A stretch of 64,000 nucleotides of DNA. It comes from Ditylenchus dipsaci (taxonomy: Eukaryota > Nematoda > Chromadorea > Rhabditida > Anguinidae). The stretch covers positions 1-64,000 of the forward strand of contig SADC01001393.1 in NCBI GenBank assembly GCA_004194705.1, given 5' to 3'. The translations under genes and the position numbers were made by a program. The notes beneath the pieces were generated by a model. The model searched no databases. It worked only from the letters and a program-made list of their open reading frames with translations, and was not told the origin of the DNA. How positions within the stretch are numbered: position 1 is the stretch's first letter; the number at the start of each line of letters is the position of its first letter. This document shows positions 53,556 to 63,005 of this stretch, in pieces.

Positions 53556-54003
53556 GAGTATAGTGTAGTAACTAGTCGCAAAAAGTGGTTTAAACTACTT
53601 TTTAATGTGTTTTAGGACCTGAAACGTGTACAAAAAGTTGTTTTTAGGTGGCGGACGGCACTTTTTGAAAAAAAAATTGACTAACTTTTGACTTTTCGCC
53701 TTGGGGACCAAGGCAAATGGTATTGAAGAGTGGCTGGATACCCTAGTTTTACATTTTTACTTATTTTTTAACTAGAACTTGGCAAAACGAGTCTCTGTAT
53801 GAATTTAACGATCAAACTCACTTCTCGGAATCATGTCTAAGGTAAGTGAGTGCGCGCATCTCTAACCCATCAAACTCCCTGCGCCCCCGAAAGGGACGGA
53901 TGGGTTTTACGGGCTTTGAGCTGAGATGCGCACACCAACATACCTTAGACACAAATCACTCGAAAGTACCGGAGTTTCTTTATGCGATAGGTCCCCTTTA
54001 AAA
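53556..54003. mobile_element. Truncated element with hairpin module copy 5
   Basis: The left arm (GTATAGTGTAGTAACTAGTC, TTTTTAGGTGGCGGACGGC, GCCTTGGGGACCAAGGC) matches the left arm of 60,222-60,893. The hairpin module at 53,833-53,955 is present. The right arm is missing after the GGTCCCC word at about 53,993. Confidence 0.7.
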
Positions 54004-55295
54004 AAATTTTTGGTTGTTAGAAAAAAGGGTGTTAGTTAACAATTTATTCTCAAAATATACAGTGAAATTCCAGCCATTTTAAGTGTATCGATTTGTTAGC
54101 AGCGTTGAGAGAACCAAGGGGGGCAAGAGAGCAAAGAGAGTTTAGGATGCAGACCAGGAGAGTAGCACACACTGGCCAGTGCCTGACTGATTATACTAGA
54201 GCACTCCACACATATACTTCTTGTCTACTACTCCAATTCTCAACTTTTTTTGTTTTCAGACCAGACTTTTGAGGCTATTAGTCTGGTTTTTGACTGACTT
54301 TTAAAGATTTTATGCCTACGGCTTTTGGTGCAAAATTTAAAACTTTGACGCATATTTTGTTGAAACTTTTGTTTTGATAAATATCAGTTTTATAAGTGTT
54401 ATAAAAATTTTGTGTTTTTGGCGGAAGTCTCAAAAGAGTTGCAGATGGTGGACGTCTGTGGTCCTTTTGGATCTATTACCTTATTTCCTCTAATAGGCGG
54501 CCACTCCCAATAAGCCGATCCCCATTCCATCCATTTAAATCAGGACTTGGTCTTATTTAGGACTTCTGGTCTCAAAATAGGATCAAAAATTACATATGGC
54601 TCTAGAAATCTTAATCGCTAATTAATGTAGAGCTCAACTGTACTGATATTTTATTATAATTTCGTTTTAATATTTGTAATGCAAGGTTGGCATTTCTATT
54701 TTATAATCCTATGTAAATAACCTTAAAGGAGTGTAACATTTGTTTATGACTTTAATTAAGACGAGCAAAGTACATAAAATGTAGTGGACGAACCTTCCCG
54801 CTACAATTTCGGTTACTGTTCAGTCAGTCAAGGCTATAATGGAAAAGGATGATTTAATTAAGATAGAGAACTTTCTGGTTATTTGCAGCGTTTTGACTTT
54901 CGGTAATTTCGGCCCCATTTAATAAAAAAGGTGTTTTTCTGCCTCAGTCTCCCCTATCGTTTTTTATGCTTAGGCAAGGGTTTCCCAGGGAATTTAAGAT
55001 ATGTTTAAATTCGTCTTAACATACGTTGGCCGACCTTTTGGTCCTATCCCTCAATGGGGGTTTTTTTCTCCTTGGTCCCCTGTTTTTTTGTGATTCTTTA
55101 GGCGAAGTTAGGCGAGTGTATCTTAGAACGGAATTCAACATATCTCAGATTAAATTTTGAGTCAGTCCTAACATAAGCTCGCCAAGCCTTGAATACTCCT
55201 AACCCTAAAAAATCACGAAAATAAACAACAGGAGGGCCAAGGCAAAAAACCTCCATTTGTCGGATATTTCGAAATTTTTTTACTCTTACTTTGTA
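54004..55295. other. Intergenic with unique island at 54,110-54,260
   Basis: The island has GGGGGCAAGAGAGCAAAGAG and CACACACTGGCCAGTGCC and no inverted repeat. 54,472-54,530 has a Tigger-type TATTTCCTCTAATAGGCGG end. 55,065 and 55,225 carry CCTTGGTCCCC words in opposite orientation. No exons supported. Confidence 0.35.
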
Positions 55296-55572
55296 CAGTC
55301 AACCCTCGATATAACGTCCCCCACCTCTTGCCTATCGTTTTCCAAATAAAAAAAAAATTTTTGCCGAAAAGATCCGCGGGTACCGACATAGCAGCCCCTT
55401 ATTTTAAAATTACGGGGCCGTTATTTCGAGTACCCACGGATCTTTTCCGTTTTTTTTGGACTGTGCTAGCCAAAGACAACTCGCATAACAATTAAAAAAT
55501 CAGGGTAAAAAAGTGTCGGACCTTAGGCGGAAACGAACTTGAGCTGGGGGCCGTTATATTGAGGGTTTACTG
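55296..55572. mobile_element. pogo-type MITE, 277 bp
   Basis: TA|CAGTCAACCCTCGATATAAC and GTTATATTGAGGGTTTACTG|TA are inverted. The arms share GATCCGCGGGTACC against GGTACCCACGGATC-like words, plus AGTGTCGGACCTTAGGCGG. Confidence 0.85.
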
Positions 55573-56255
55573 TACTGTTGAATTTTACTTCCTACTCGTA
55601 CTCCCAAAAATTCGGCTTAGGCTTACGTACGAGCACCAAGACGAAGTACAAGTGGTTATTGGTTCCAAAATTTTGTTCCTGAAATAATAAACAATCAGAA
55701 TCATTCACTTATAGCAGCAACCATTGTTATTCAAAAATTAGCAACAATCTTTTTTTGTTTTCTAACTTCCGTATTGGTAACATTTTCCTTTACAAAAGCA
55801 ACAGCCAAAATATTCTCTGGTTTTGTGTCTGAACATCTAGCCAGGTGGAATGCACCACTTGATTATTTTTTCATGTTGACGAGTACAAGTTCACCCTAGC
55901 TGACTGACTTCCGTGCCAAATTACCTCCACTTTTAAGCCTTGGTCAAAAAAGTCAGCTTTATGGCTGTCCACTAGAAGTTTAGCTACCGTGTCTGCTTAC
56001 CTCTCCCCTCGATTTTCAAAATCGTGTTTTTGGCATTGCGTTTTCAACCTTTTTTGCAGGCTTCTCTTAAAAAAGTTATCTCTCAAACTGTATTTAGTGA
56101 GATGAGCTATAAATTCAGTCGAAACATGCCCAGGAAAAGTCTTCGAAAACTGGGTAAAAAACACAGCTCCAAAAAAGATAATTTCGAATCACGGGAGTCG
56201 GGAAGATTACATGAAATACGGTATTTTGGAAAAATCTGGGGAAAAAGTGATATTA
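55573..56255. other. Intergenic, nothing recognised
   Basis: No repeat partner or exon could be supported, apart from loose TACTCGTACTCC / GTACGAGCACC words at about 55,590-55,640. Confidence 0.4.
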
Positions 56256-56957
56256 CAGTCAACTCTCAATAAACCGGCACTGCAAAAAGGCTGATTTGGC
56301 TGTCTGACAGACAGAGCTTATTCCCGACTATAAGTCTGATCCCCACGAGTACCGTTTTATCGTGAGCAGACTCTAAAGAATTTTAGGTACTTTCCTGTTA
56401 TCTCGAATCATTTTTGGATGTATTAGTTAACATTCTCAAGTATTTCACCCTGAAATACGAACTTATTTTCCCTATCCCTTGCAATGTGGAGTGTGCTGTT
56501 CTTGGCCGCGAAGCGGCCAACCCTTGCTCGTGTACAGCAATCTGTACCCATACCACAATATGATATCCCGCTTCATACTTTCAAAATATAATACATTGTT
56601 GTAAGGCATTGTAGGGCTGTTCTTAATTTTAATAAAAATTAATAAAATTTCGGATGTTGTACACGACCAAGGGTTGGCCGCTTCGCGGCCAAGACCAGCA
56701 CACTCCACATTGCAAGGGATAGGGAAAAATAAGTTCGTATTTCAGGGTGAAATACTTGAGAATGTTAACTAATACACCCAAAATGATTCGAGATAACAGG
56801 AAAGTACCGAATTTTATGAAAGACATTTATTCTGGAAAAATTTGGAAAATCGGGGTCTTTACAATTTTTCAGGCTAGACTTATTCAGGCGATATAAAAAA
56901 GTCTTCAAAATAAGAAGTCGAGAAAAATGGTGGACCCAGGGCGGGAACGAACTGCAA
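56256..56957. mobile_element. pogo-type MITE split by a palindrome, right end lost
   Basis: The left end is TA|CAGTCAACTCTCAATAAACC. The inner right-arm words GGTGGACCCAGGCGGGAACGAA (one base different) appear at about 56,930-56,950, but the terminal 40 bp are missing. The palindrome 56,385-56,822 sits in the middle. Confidence 0.65.
56385..56822. repeat. Palindrome with TTGGCCGCGAAGCGGCCAA words
   Basis: The arms are inverted about 56,603: TTGCAATGTGGAGTGTGCTG, and TTGGCCGCGAAGCGGCCAAC on both arms. The same module (GCAATGTGGAGTGTGCTGGT) recurs once at 57,692-57,740. The word AGCGGCCAACCC also occurs at 49,984. Confidence 0.82.
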
Positions 56958-56987
56958 TGGTTTTTTTGTAAAATTGTCCGAATGTAC

Positions 56988-58119
56988 TCCAAAATTAGGG
57001 GACATTTCACTCTCCGAATCGTATAACTCCGCGCACTTTCTGACCTAATCGTATTAATCATTGACCTAATCGTATCACTCTCTGTATCACTCTCACTCCC
57101 TACACGGACTTTTCACTCTCCGGACATTTCACTCTCTCGGACATTTCACTCTCCGGACATTTCACTATTTGGGACATTTCACTCTCGAAATCATTAAGAA
57201 AATTCAAAACAAAAATCAAGCAAAAATTGTGTTTAAAAATTTGCAGGAAGCCCAGTTTTAAAATGTTTTATGTCCCATAGAAAACCGGTTCCAAGGTACT
57301 ACCCAGGTATCGGTACTCAGATAGAACTGCCATGTAGTAGTACTTAGATAGTAGTAACCATGCAGTAGCACCACTGTGTCGAGCTATCCAAAATAATGAT
57401 CAGGCGGTGATATTCAAATAGTGTTACTCGGGTGGGTATACTCAGGTGAAAGTGCGCAGGATGTGCTATATCATATTTGGTATATTAGACCATTTTTTGA
57501 AGTGAATCAGACCATATTGGAAGATGGACCAGATCATCTGTGTTGTAATGGTCAAAATGGTAGGTTTCGAACCCTTCTGAGCTACGCGCGCACTTTGTGA
57601 CCTAATCGTATTAATCATATATAACAATCTGAGTAGATGCATCAGTATCAATTTTTGAGGGGCCAACGATCTGTTTAATTTCTATTATTTGCAATGTGGA
57701 GTGTGCTGGTCTTGGTCTCGTAGAGGCCAACCCTTGAGCGGTACTCAAAAGTATATTTGTCAGCTTCCCAACGAAAAATCTTTCCTCTTACAGTGGAACC
57801 TCGTTATAACATACTCCCGATATACCATACCTCTCGATATAAAATAACCCTAAGGTCGGTCCCTTTAATAATAGACTCCGTTAAATTTACCCGTGATATA
57901 ACATACCCTTTGATATAACATACCTCTAAGGTCGGTCCCAAGGGGTATGTTATAATGAGGTTTGACTGTATGTCGATCAATCTCAAAAACCCCGAAAATA
58001 TATTAATAATTACTAGTACTAGACCATATACCATCACGTACCCTGTAAAAATTGTTCTGGAGAGTGAAGTGTCCCAGAGAGTGAAATGTCGGAGAGTGAA
58101 ATGTCACGTACCCCAAAAT
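56988..58119. mobile_element. Foldback-like element with GGACATTTCACTCTCC ends
   Basis: The left end GGGGACATTTCACTCTCC (about 57,000) and right end GGAGAGTGAAATGTCACG (about 58,090) are inverted. A tandem array of TTTCACTCTCCGGACA words lies inside (57,108-57,185). CCAAAAT is present at both flanks. It contains the MITE at 57,791-57,968. Tandem words within the ends resemble foldback elements. Confidence 0.6.
57791..57968. mobile_element. 178-bp pogo-type MITE
   Basis: TA|CAGTGGAACCTCGTTATAAC and GTTATAATGAGGTTTGACTG|TA are inverted. ACCCTAAGGTCGGTCCC words are duplicated inside. Confidence 0.87.
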
Positions 58120-58441
58120 TAGGGTTGTCGAATCGAACGTTCGATTTCGAACATTGTTCGAAATGTTCGAGATTTTTTCGAACGTTCGACTTCAAACCGA
58201 ACGTTCGTTCGAAAATTTTCGAATTCGAACTTCGAACCGAACGTTCGATTTGAAATATATCGAATTTCATGCCAAATACTTTCAGTAAGAACTTAGAAAC
58301 ACGCAAAAGATTTGACCAAAACATGCGCAGCATCATAAAAAAGGCATTAAAAACGGGTTGGGCTCGTTTGAAGTTCAAATTCGAAAAAAGCCGAAATTTT
58401 CAAATGGAAGGTTCAAAAATTTCGAACGTTTGACAACCCTA
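58120..58441. mobile_element. Miniature hAT element
   Basis: TIRs TAGGGTTGTCGAA / TTTGACAACCCTA. It is flanked by CCCAAAAT (58,112-58,119) and TCCAAAAT (58,442-58,449), an 8-bp duplication with one mismatch. The arms repeat TCGAACGTTCGA words. Same family as 37,579-38,343, without coding remnants. Confidence 0.82.
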
Positions 58442-58449
58442 TCCAAAAT

Positions 58450-58650
58450 ACAACCTTAAAACCAGACAACTTTTCAGGTGCTGATGATCGGCTGCCAAGA
58501 CTATTTTCTAGCAGTGCAAAATCAGCGTCACCACCAACCATCGAGACTTCTGTTGTATTTGGTTGTCCGGGAGGCTGCTGAGAAATCACTGGCAGTAACA
58601 AATTAATTGCCTTTTGCCAGCTCTGCTGGACTTTGCTCTGTGGGTGCAAA
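58450..58650. CDS. Exon-like segment of uncertain strand
   Basis: Composition is like the exons nearby and several frames are open. On minus, a strong acceptor (CTTTTTTTGCACCCACAG) precedes SKVQQSWQKAINLLLPVISQ. On plus, CAACTTTTCAG precedes either VLMIGCQDYFLAVQNQRH, which ends at a TAA, or PRLFSSSAKSASPPTIETSV. The last, Ser/Pro-rich, fits the style of the following plus-strand gene and could be its extracellular part. The strand cannot be decided without transcripts. Confidence 0.35.
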
Positions 58651-58802
58651 AAAAGAAGAAGGCAATCTTTGCAAACTCCTCCTACCTATTCTATCTTTAT
58701 TTTCTATTTCTTTTTTATTTTTGACTGCTAAAAGACATAAATAGAAGGTATTGATAGTATTGGGACTTAGATGCCATCCTCAGATCTTTGATTGGCCTAG
58801 CC

Positions 58803-60013
58803 ATGAACGAGTTACTGGCTATTATAGCTATAGTGTTGGTGTGTTGTGCCATGTTCTTTGCCTGGTTGTTCTCAATGGCAACCTGTCCTGATAGAATGGT
58901 AGGTATTCCGGTCATTACGAGAAAATACACCCTGCCGCGCCGTCCTCCGGGCAGAGTTCATCCTCCGTCCCAGCCGTCTTTAACTAGACAGAGGACGGCT
59001 AATGCACACGAAAAGGAAGAGAACCCGGAAAAAAATATAAAAATAGGATGGCACGGTGGCCAACTGTCAAAAAGCGGATAAATGGCGAGTGAAACGCCAT
59101 CCAATTTTCAAAATGTCCGGTAAAAATATGGAGGGGCTTTTTTATCGATTACTTAGTCTGCCGCAATTCAGGTAAATCTAATCAGTGGATCAAACAGCAG
59201 TCACCATGGTTCCTCTTCCAACGGCAGTTCCTCAGCCAGGTAAATAATACACTGTTCTCTCTGAAAATTTTATACCCAACAAAAATTCCTCGAAAAATTT
59301 CCTCAAAAAAAACTGAGAGTGGAGACTATAGCTCGAAGCCAGTTCTCATCACGTATCCAGGCCTATGAAAATTCGGCAGCACACAGCTCTATCAAAAGTT
59401 TTCAGAATTGGGATTTTTATCTAAATTTTTGTTCTAAAGAACCGCCACCTAGTTCAAATATTTAAAATATAGCCAAACTTTTTTTCAGTAAAGAACTGAT
59501 CAACGCCAAGTACACTGACTCTCCCAGCCCGGACAACAGTAGTAGTGCCACTTCAAAGACCAGTTCAAGAGCCTCATCCACTGTGTCCAATTTTCTTTCC
59601 CGACTCAACTCTCAACGCAGTGCTACCAGCAAAAAGTTGTCAGTGGTTCCAGAGGCTGATGAGCAACTTACTGTGACCTCAATAAGTCAGTGCCGGACCC
59701 CACCTCACCTAATGCGCCCCAACAAAGGGCTAGCATACTGCCTAACTCTCAGTGCCGCATCATCATGGAGTCAGAGGAGCCGAAAGGCACTGAAGAAGAA
59801 GACAGGTGTGTGGAAGATGTGATCGACAGAAGAAGGCGCCAACTTCTGGAACAGCAGGGTGGTGACTGGATGGATGGCCAGCCAATGACTGCCGATGTGA
59901 CTCCAGTACCGAGCAGATGCCCCAGCAGGCAAGGCTTGAATTCTGTGGTGGACGAGGAGGAGGTGCTGCTCAGCAATGGACACAGTGCTCCAGCCATAGT
60001 CCAGTCTTTGTAA
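58803..60013 (+). CDS. Small single-pass membrane protein with Ser-rich tail
   Basis: I do not recognise the family. Exons: 58,803-58,898 (start uncertain; an acceptor CATCCTCAG at 58,781 suggests an upstream exon), 59,172-59,239 and 59,489-60,013, with matching phases. The first exon encodes one membrane span (LLAIIAIVLVCCAMFFAWLF) followed by SMATCPDRM. The rest is Ser-rich (SNSSHHGSSSNGSSSAS, SSATSKTSSRASSTVSNF), then acidic and basic (EEEDRCVEDVIDRRRRQLLE), ending SAPAIVQSL. The final -SL with a preceding Q could be a weak PDZ ligand (inference). One base is missing near 59,688, where the frame moves from TVTSISQ to PDPTSPNAPQQ. Length about 229 residues, probably more with upstream exons. 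Confidence 0.6.
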
Positions 60014-60221
60014 AAGTGCTTCATATACTGTATTGTCTCCAATAGACGCAAACCTTCCCCTTCCTAATTTGAAAACGCATTTTCGGTATTGTGTTTTTGA
60101 CATGCTTTTGATTCTCAGGAAAGTTACCAATCAAATTGTAGCTCATCTTCCTGCCGACAAATTAGGTGGTAACTTGCATGGGGTTCATCCTCACAAAGTG
60201 CATCAGAAACAAATGCGGCAG
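60014..60221. other. 3' flank of the membrane-protein gene
   Basis: Ordinary sequence without a clear AATAAA. No element boundaries until 60,222. Confidence 0.4.
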
Positions 60222-60893
60222 GAGTACAGTATATGTAGTGAGTATATGTAGTAAGCCTTTCGACCACTTTTTCGAGTGTTTTAGCACTTCAAACGTTCAA
60301 ACCATGTTTTTAGGTGGCGGAAGATGACCTTCAAAAAAATATTTTTGACCAAAATTTGACTTTTCGCCTTGCGAGACCAGGTCAAATCGCCTTATATAAG
60401 GGCATTCTACCCCGTTTTAGTCGCTGTGGGAAAAAAAGCTCTTTATGCATTGTAGATAATGACTCTTGCTCGGAATCATGTCTAAGGTAAGTGAGTGCGC
60501 GCATCTCTAACCTATCAAGCTCCCTGTGCCCCCTTCGGGGGCGCAGGGGCTTGGTTGCTTGGGGTTGAGATGCGCACACCCACATACCTCAGACGCAAAT
60601 CACTCGAAAGTGACTCTGGATGCATGAAAAAGCATGCATACCAGAGTTTATTTATGCGGTAGGCCCCAGTATTCAAAACTATGTTCAAAGTCCCTCTTTG
60701 GGGTATCCAGGTACCCTAATCTAGGGGTTTGCCTTAGTCCCCCAAGACAAAAAGTCAAATTTTGGTCGAAATTATTTTTCTAAAGTCGTCTCCCGCCACC
60801 TAAAAACATGTTTCTAGACGTTTCAGGTGCTAAAACACTCGAACAATTAGTCGAATGCCCTTTTTTTCGAGGACTACATATACTGTACTTTAG
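60222..60893. mobile_element. Palindromic element (GTACAGTATATGTAGT) with hairpin module copy 6
   Basis: The ends GTACAGTATATGTAGT / ACTACATATACTGTAC are inverted. The arms share TAAAAACATGTTTCTAGACG-type, GTGGCGGAAGA/TCCCGCCAC and AAAAAGTCAAATTTTGGTC words. The centre is the UUCG hairpin module (60,478-60,595). Confidence 0.82.
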
Positions 60894-60899
60894 CCCAAA

Positions 60900-61020
60900 A
60901 TGGACGGAGCTTTTTTCTGCCACGTTTTGCTTTTTTGTGCCACGATTTGGCTTTTTCGCCATGTTTTGGTCTAGCCAAATGGCGGCATAAGAAAGCCAAA
61001 ACGTGGCAGAAAAAAATTCA
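60900..61020. repeat. Hairpin TTTTTTCTGCCACGTTTTG
   Basis: TTTTTTCTGCCACGTTTTGC at 60,911 faces its inverted copy ending near 61,017. Repeated GCCACGATTTGGC-like words form the loop side. Confidence 0.7.
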
Positions 61021-61825
61021 TCCAAACAAAATGCCACAAACACGATTTTGAACGAGGGAGGGAGATGAATTTTCTCAAGTTTGATCCCTGCTCCCGTCTG
61101 CGCGCCTTTTTTCAAATGTTTTTGTTAAATTTGCTGATTTTTGGAGATTTTAAAGTCTCGTTTTTAAGAATCCTTACGAACGCCCGACGGTGACCAAATG
61201 CGTCGCCGCCTTTTTAGAAAATACGGATTTTTCGGGAATTCATTTAGAATTTTCCTAATTTACGCCAGTCTCAATAAAATTTCGATTTGGCGCCTGCCAC
61301 CAAACCGAAAAAAAACAGCTTCAAAAGTAAACAAGCACTGGATAAAATAACATCAAAAAATCTCGGTGCCCCGTCAGGAATTCCGGCGTACGCCACTGCC
61401 TACAGGATTAAAAAAACTGAATAGACTTTTTTCAATGTAGCTTTAAGAAACTCAACTGTATTTCTCGAATTTGCGGATAAAAAGAATTTTAATTATTTGA
61501 CCAGTTTAGCTCACATTTGTTAGACTTGTGATTTATTTTTTGCTGTTTTTTCGTTATTATACTTTTTAAGCTGTGTAAAAAAAGGAGCAGCATATCTATA
61601 AGCTGATTTTTAGAATGTTTTTCATCTGATTTTATAAATATTATATGCATTGTGCATTGTGTAGTATGACTTTTAATTGTTTTCTGCTCTATTGAAGATG
61701 TCCTGCTTTTTGTTATTTTGATTGATCAGACAAAAATAAACGGGTGCGACTATTTGAGTAGTCTTGTTATAAAAAAGCTAAAGCAGAATTACTATCTTGA
61801 AAACAAAAGCACAATTTTTCTTTAT
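61021..61825. other. Intergenic, nothing recognised
   Basis: No exon, RNA gene or repeat boundary could be supported. Confidence 0.45.
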
Positions 61826-62233
61826 ACAGTCGACTTCCGATTTAGTGTACACCCAAAAGTTCGTTCCCGCCTAGGGCCCGACACGTTTTTACACCGATTT
61901 TCGAAATCTTTTGTCAGTTCTGATTCGTCAGTCTAGTTCCGATTTTGCCGATCGTTTCTTAAAAATGCTTCAGATTTGCATTGAGACCGGCAGCCCCCGA
62001 TTTAGTGTACACCGTCTTTCAAATTTAGGTGTACACTAAATCGGGGGTTGCCGGTCTAAATGCAAATCTGAAGTATTATTTAGAAATGATCGGCAAAATC
62101 GGAATCCTTGCGATATTTTGAACTAGACTGACGAATCAGAACTGACAAAAGATTTCAAAAATCGATGTAAAAAAAGTGTCGGGCCCAGGCGGGTACGAAC
62201 TTTTGGGGTGTGCACTAAATCGGGAGTCGACTG
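61826..62233. mobile_element. pogo-type MITE, 408 bp, well preserved
   Basis: TA|CAGTCGACTTCCGATTTAG and CTAAATCGGGAGTCGACTG|TA. The arms carry the full family module (AAGTTCGTTCCCGCC, GGGCCCGACAC, GATTCGTCAGTCTAGTTC, GATTTTGCCGATC) and meet at AAATTTAGGTGTACACT near 62,025. Confidence 0.88.
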
Positions 62234-62339
62234 TACCCAACTAGCTATAAGGTCCAGGGAACGGGTGCAAAAGATTTTAAGGGTATGAGCAAACACTTCG
62301 TGTTGAAAGTAGTGCTAGCGGCTTCTTCGAAGCCTGGAA

Positions 62340-62465
62340 TTTCCGTAGGTAACAGGAAGATTTCGGTAACAGGTATTTTAGGTAACAGGTATTTTTGGTA
62401 ACAGGCAATTTTGATAAAAAAAATAAAGATTCAGGTCACGTCAATAGGTAACAGGTTTTTTACAG
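62340..62465. repeat. Tandem GGTAACAGGTATTTT
   Basis: Five or six copies of a 15-17-nt unit around GGTAACAGG. Confidence 0.75.
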
Positions 62466-62476
62466 GTTTGATTTAG

Positions 62477-63005
62477 TCCTATTAAACAGGATTTGCCATA
62501 TGATTTTGCATATGATAGGCAGGTTTGTTTTTGAATTTGACGAAAAAGAATTTTTTCAGGTGAAACAGGTGGATATCCACCTGACCGAGAGATACCACCC
62601 CCGTTTTGGAGTTCGGATGGGTGAAATCGTGATTTTGGTCCTATTAAACAGGATTTGCCATACGAATCTACATATGATAGGAAAGTTTATTCTTAACTTT
62701 TCGCAGTTTTTATTTTTCAGGCCATCCACCTGGATGTCCACCTGGCCAGGTGGTACCTACCCAGGTTTTGTGATTTCGGTGTAGAAAATCGGGAATTAAA
62801 TCTTAACAATCCCAATCTCCCGCAAAATTTAACATAAGATAGGAAGGTTTGTTTTCGGTTTAAAAAAATTTAATTTTTCAGGTTCTCCAGCTGGTCTCCA
62901 GCTCGTCAGGTGGTACGTACCCTCGGTTTTGGGATTTTGGTTAATAAAATCTCAATTTTGGTTTCGACAAACCCTATTCCTAGCACGAATTTACATACAA
63001 TAGCT
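62477..63005. repeat. 162-bp tandem array, about 3.3 copies
   Basis: Units start at 62,477, 62,639 and about 62,801, with a partial fourth near 62,963. The anchor ATGATAGG / AAGATAGG recurs at 62,514, 62,676 and 62,838 (162 bp each), then near 62,998. Each unit has a CCACCTGG..CAGGTGGTACC inverted word. Copies diverge strongly, so the array is old. The open frame at 62,500-62,784 is a by-product. Confidence 0.82.

Noticed and set aside
58899..59081. Read-through extension of the membrane-protein exon (PRRPPGRVHPP...)
   Set aside because: A GTAGGT donor at 58,899 and in-phase downstream exons make this an intron; the read-through frame soon stops.
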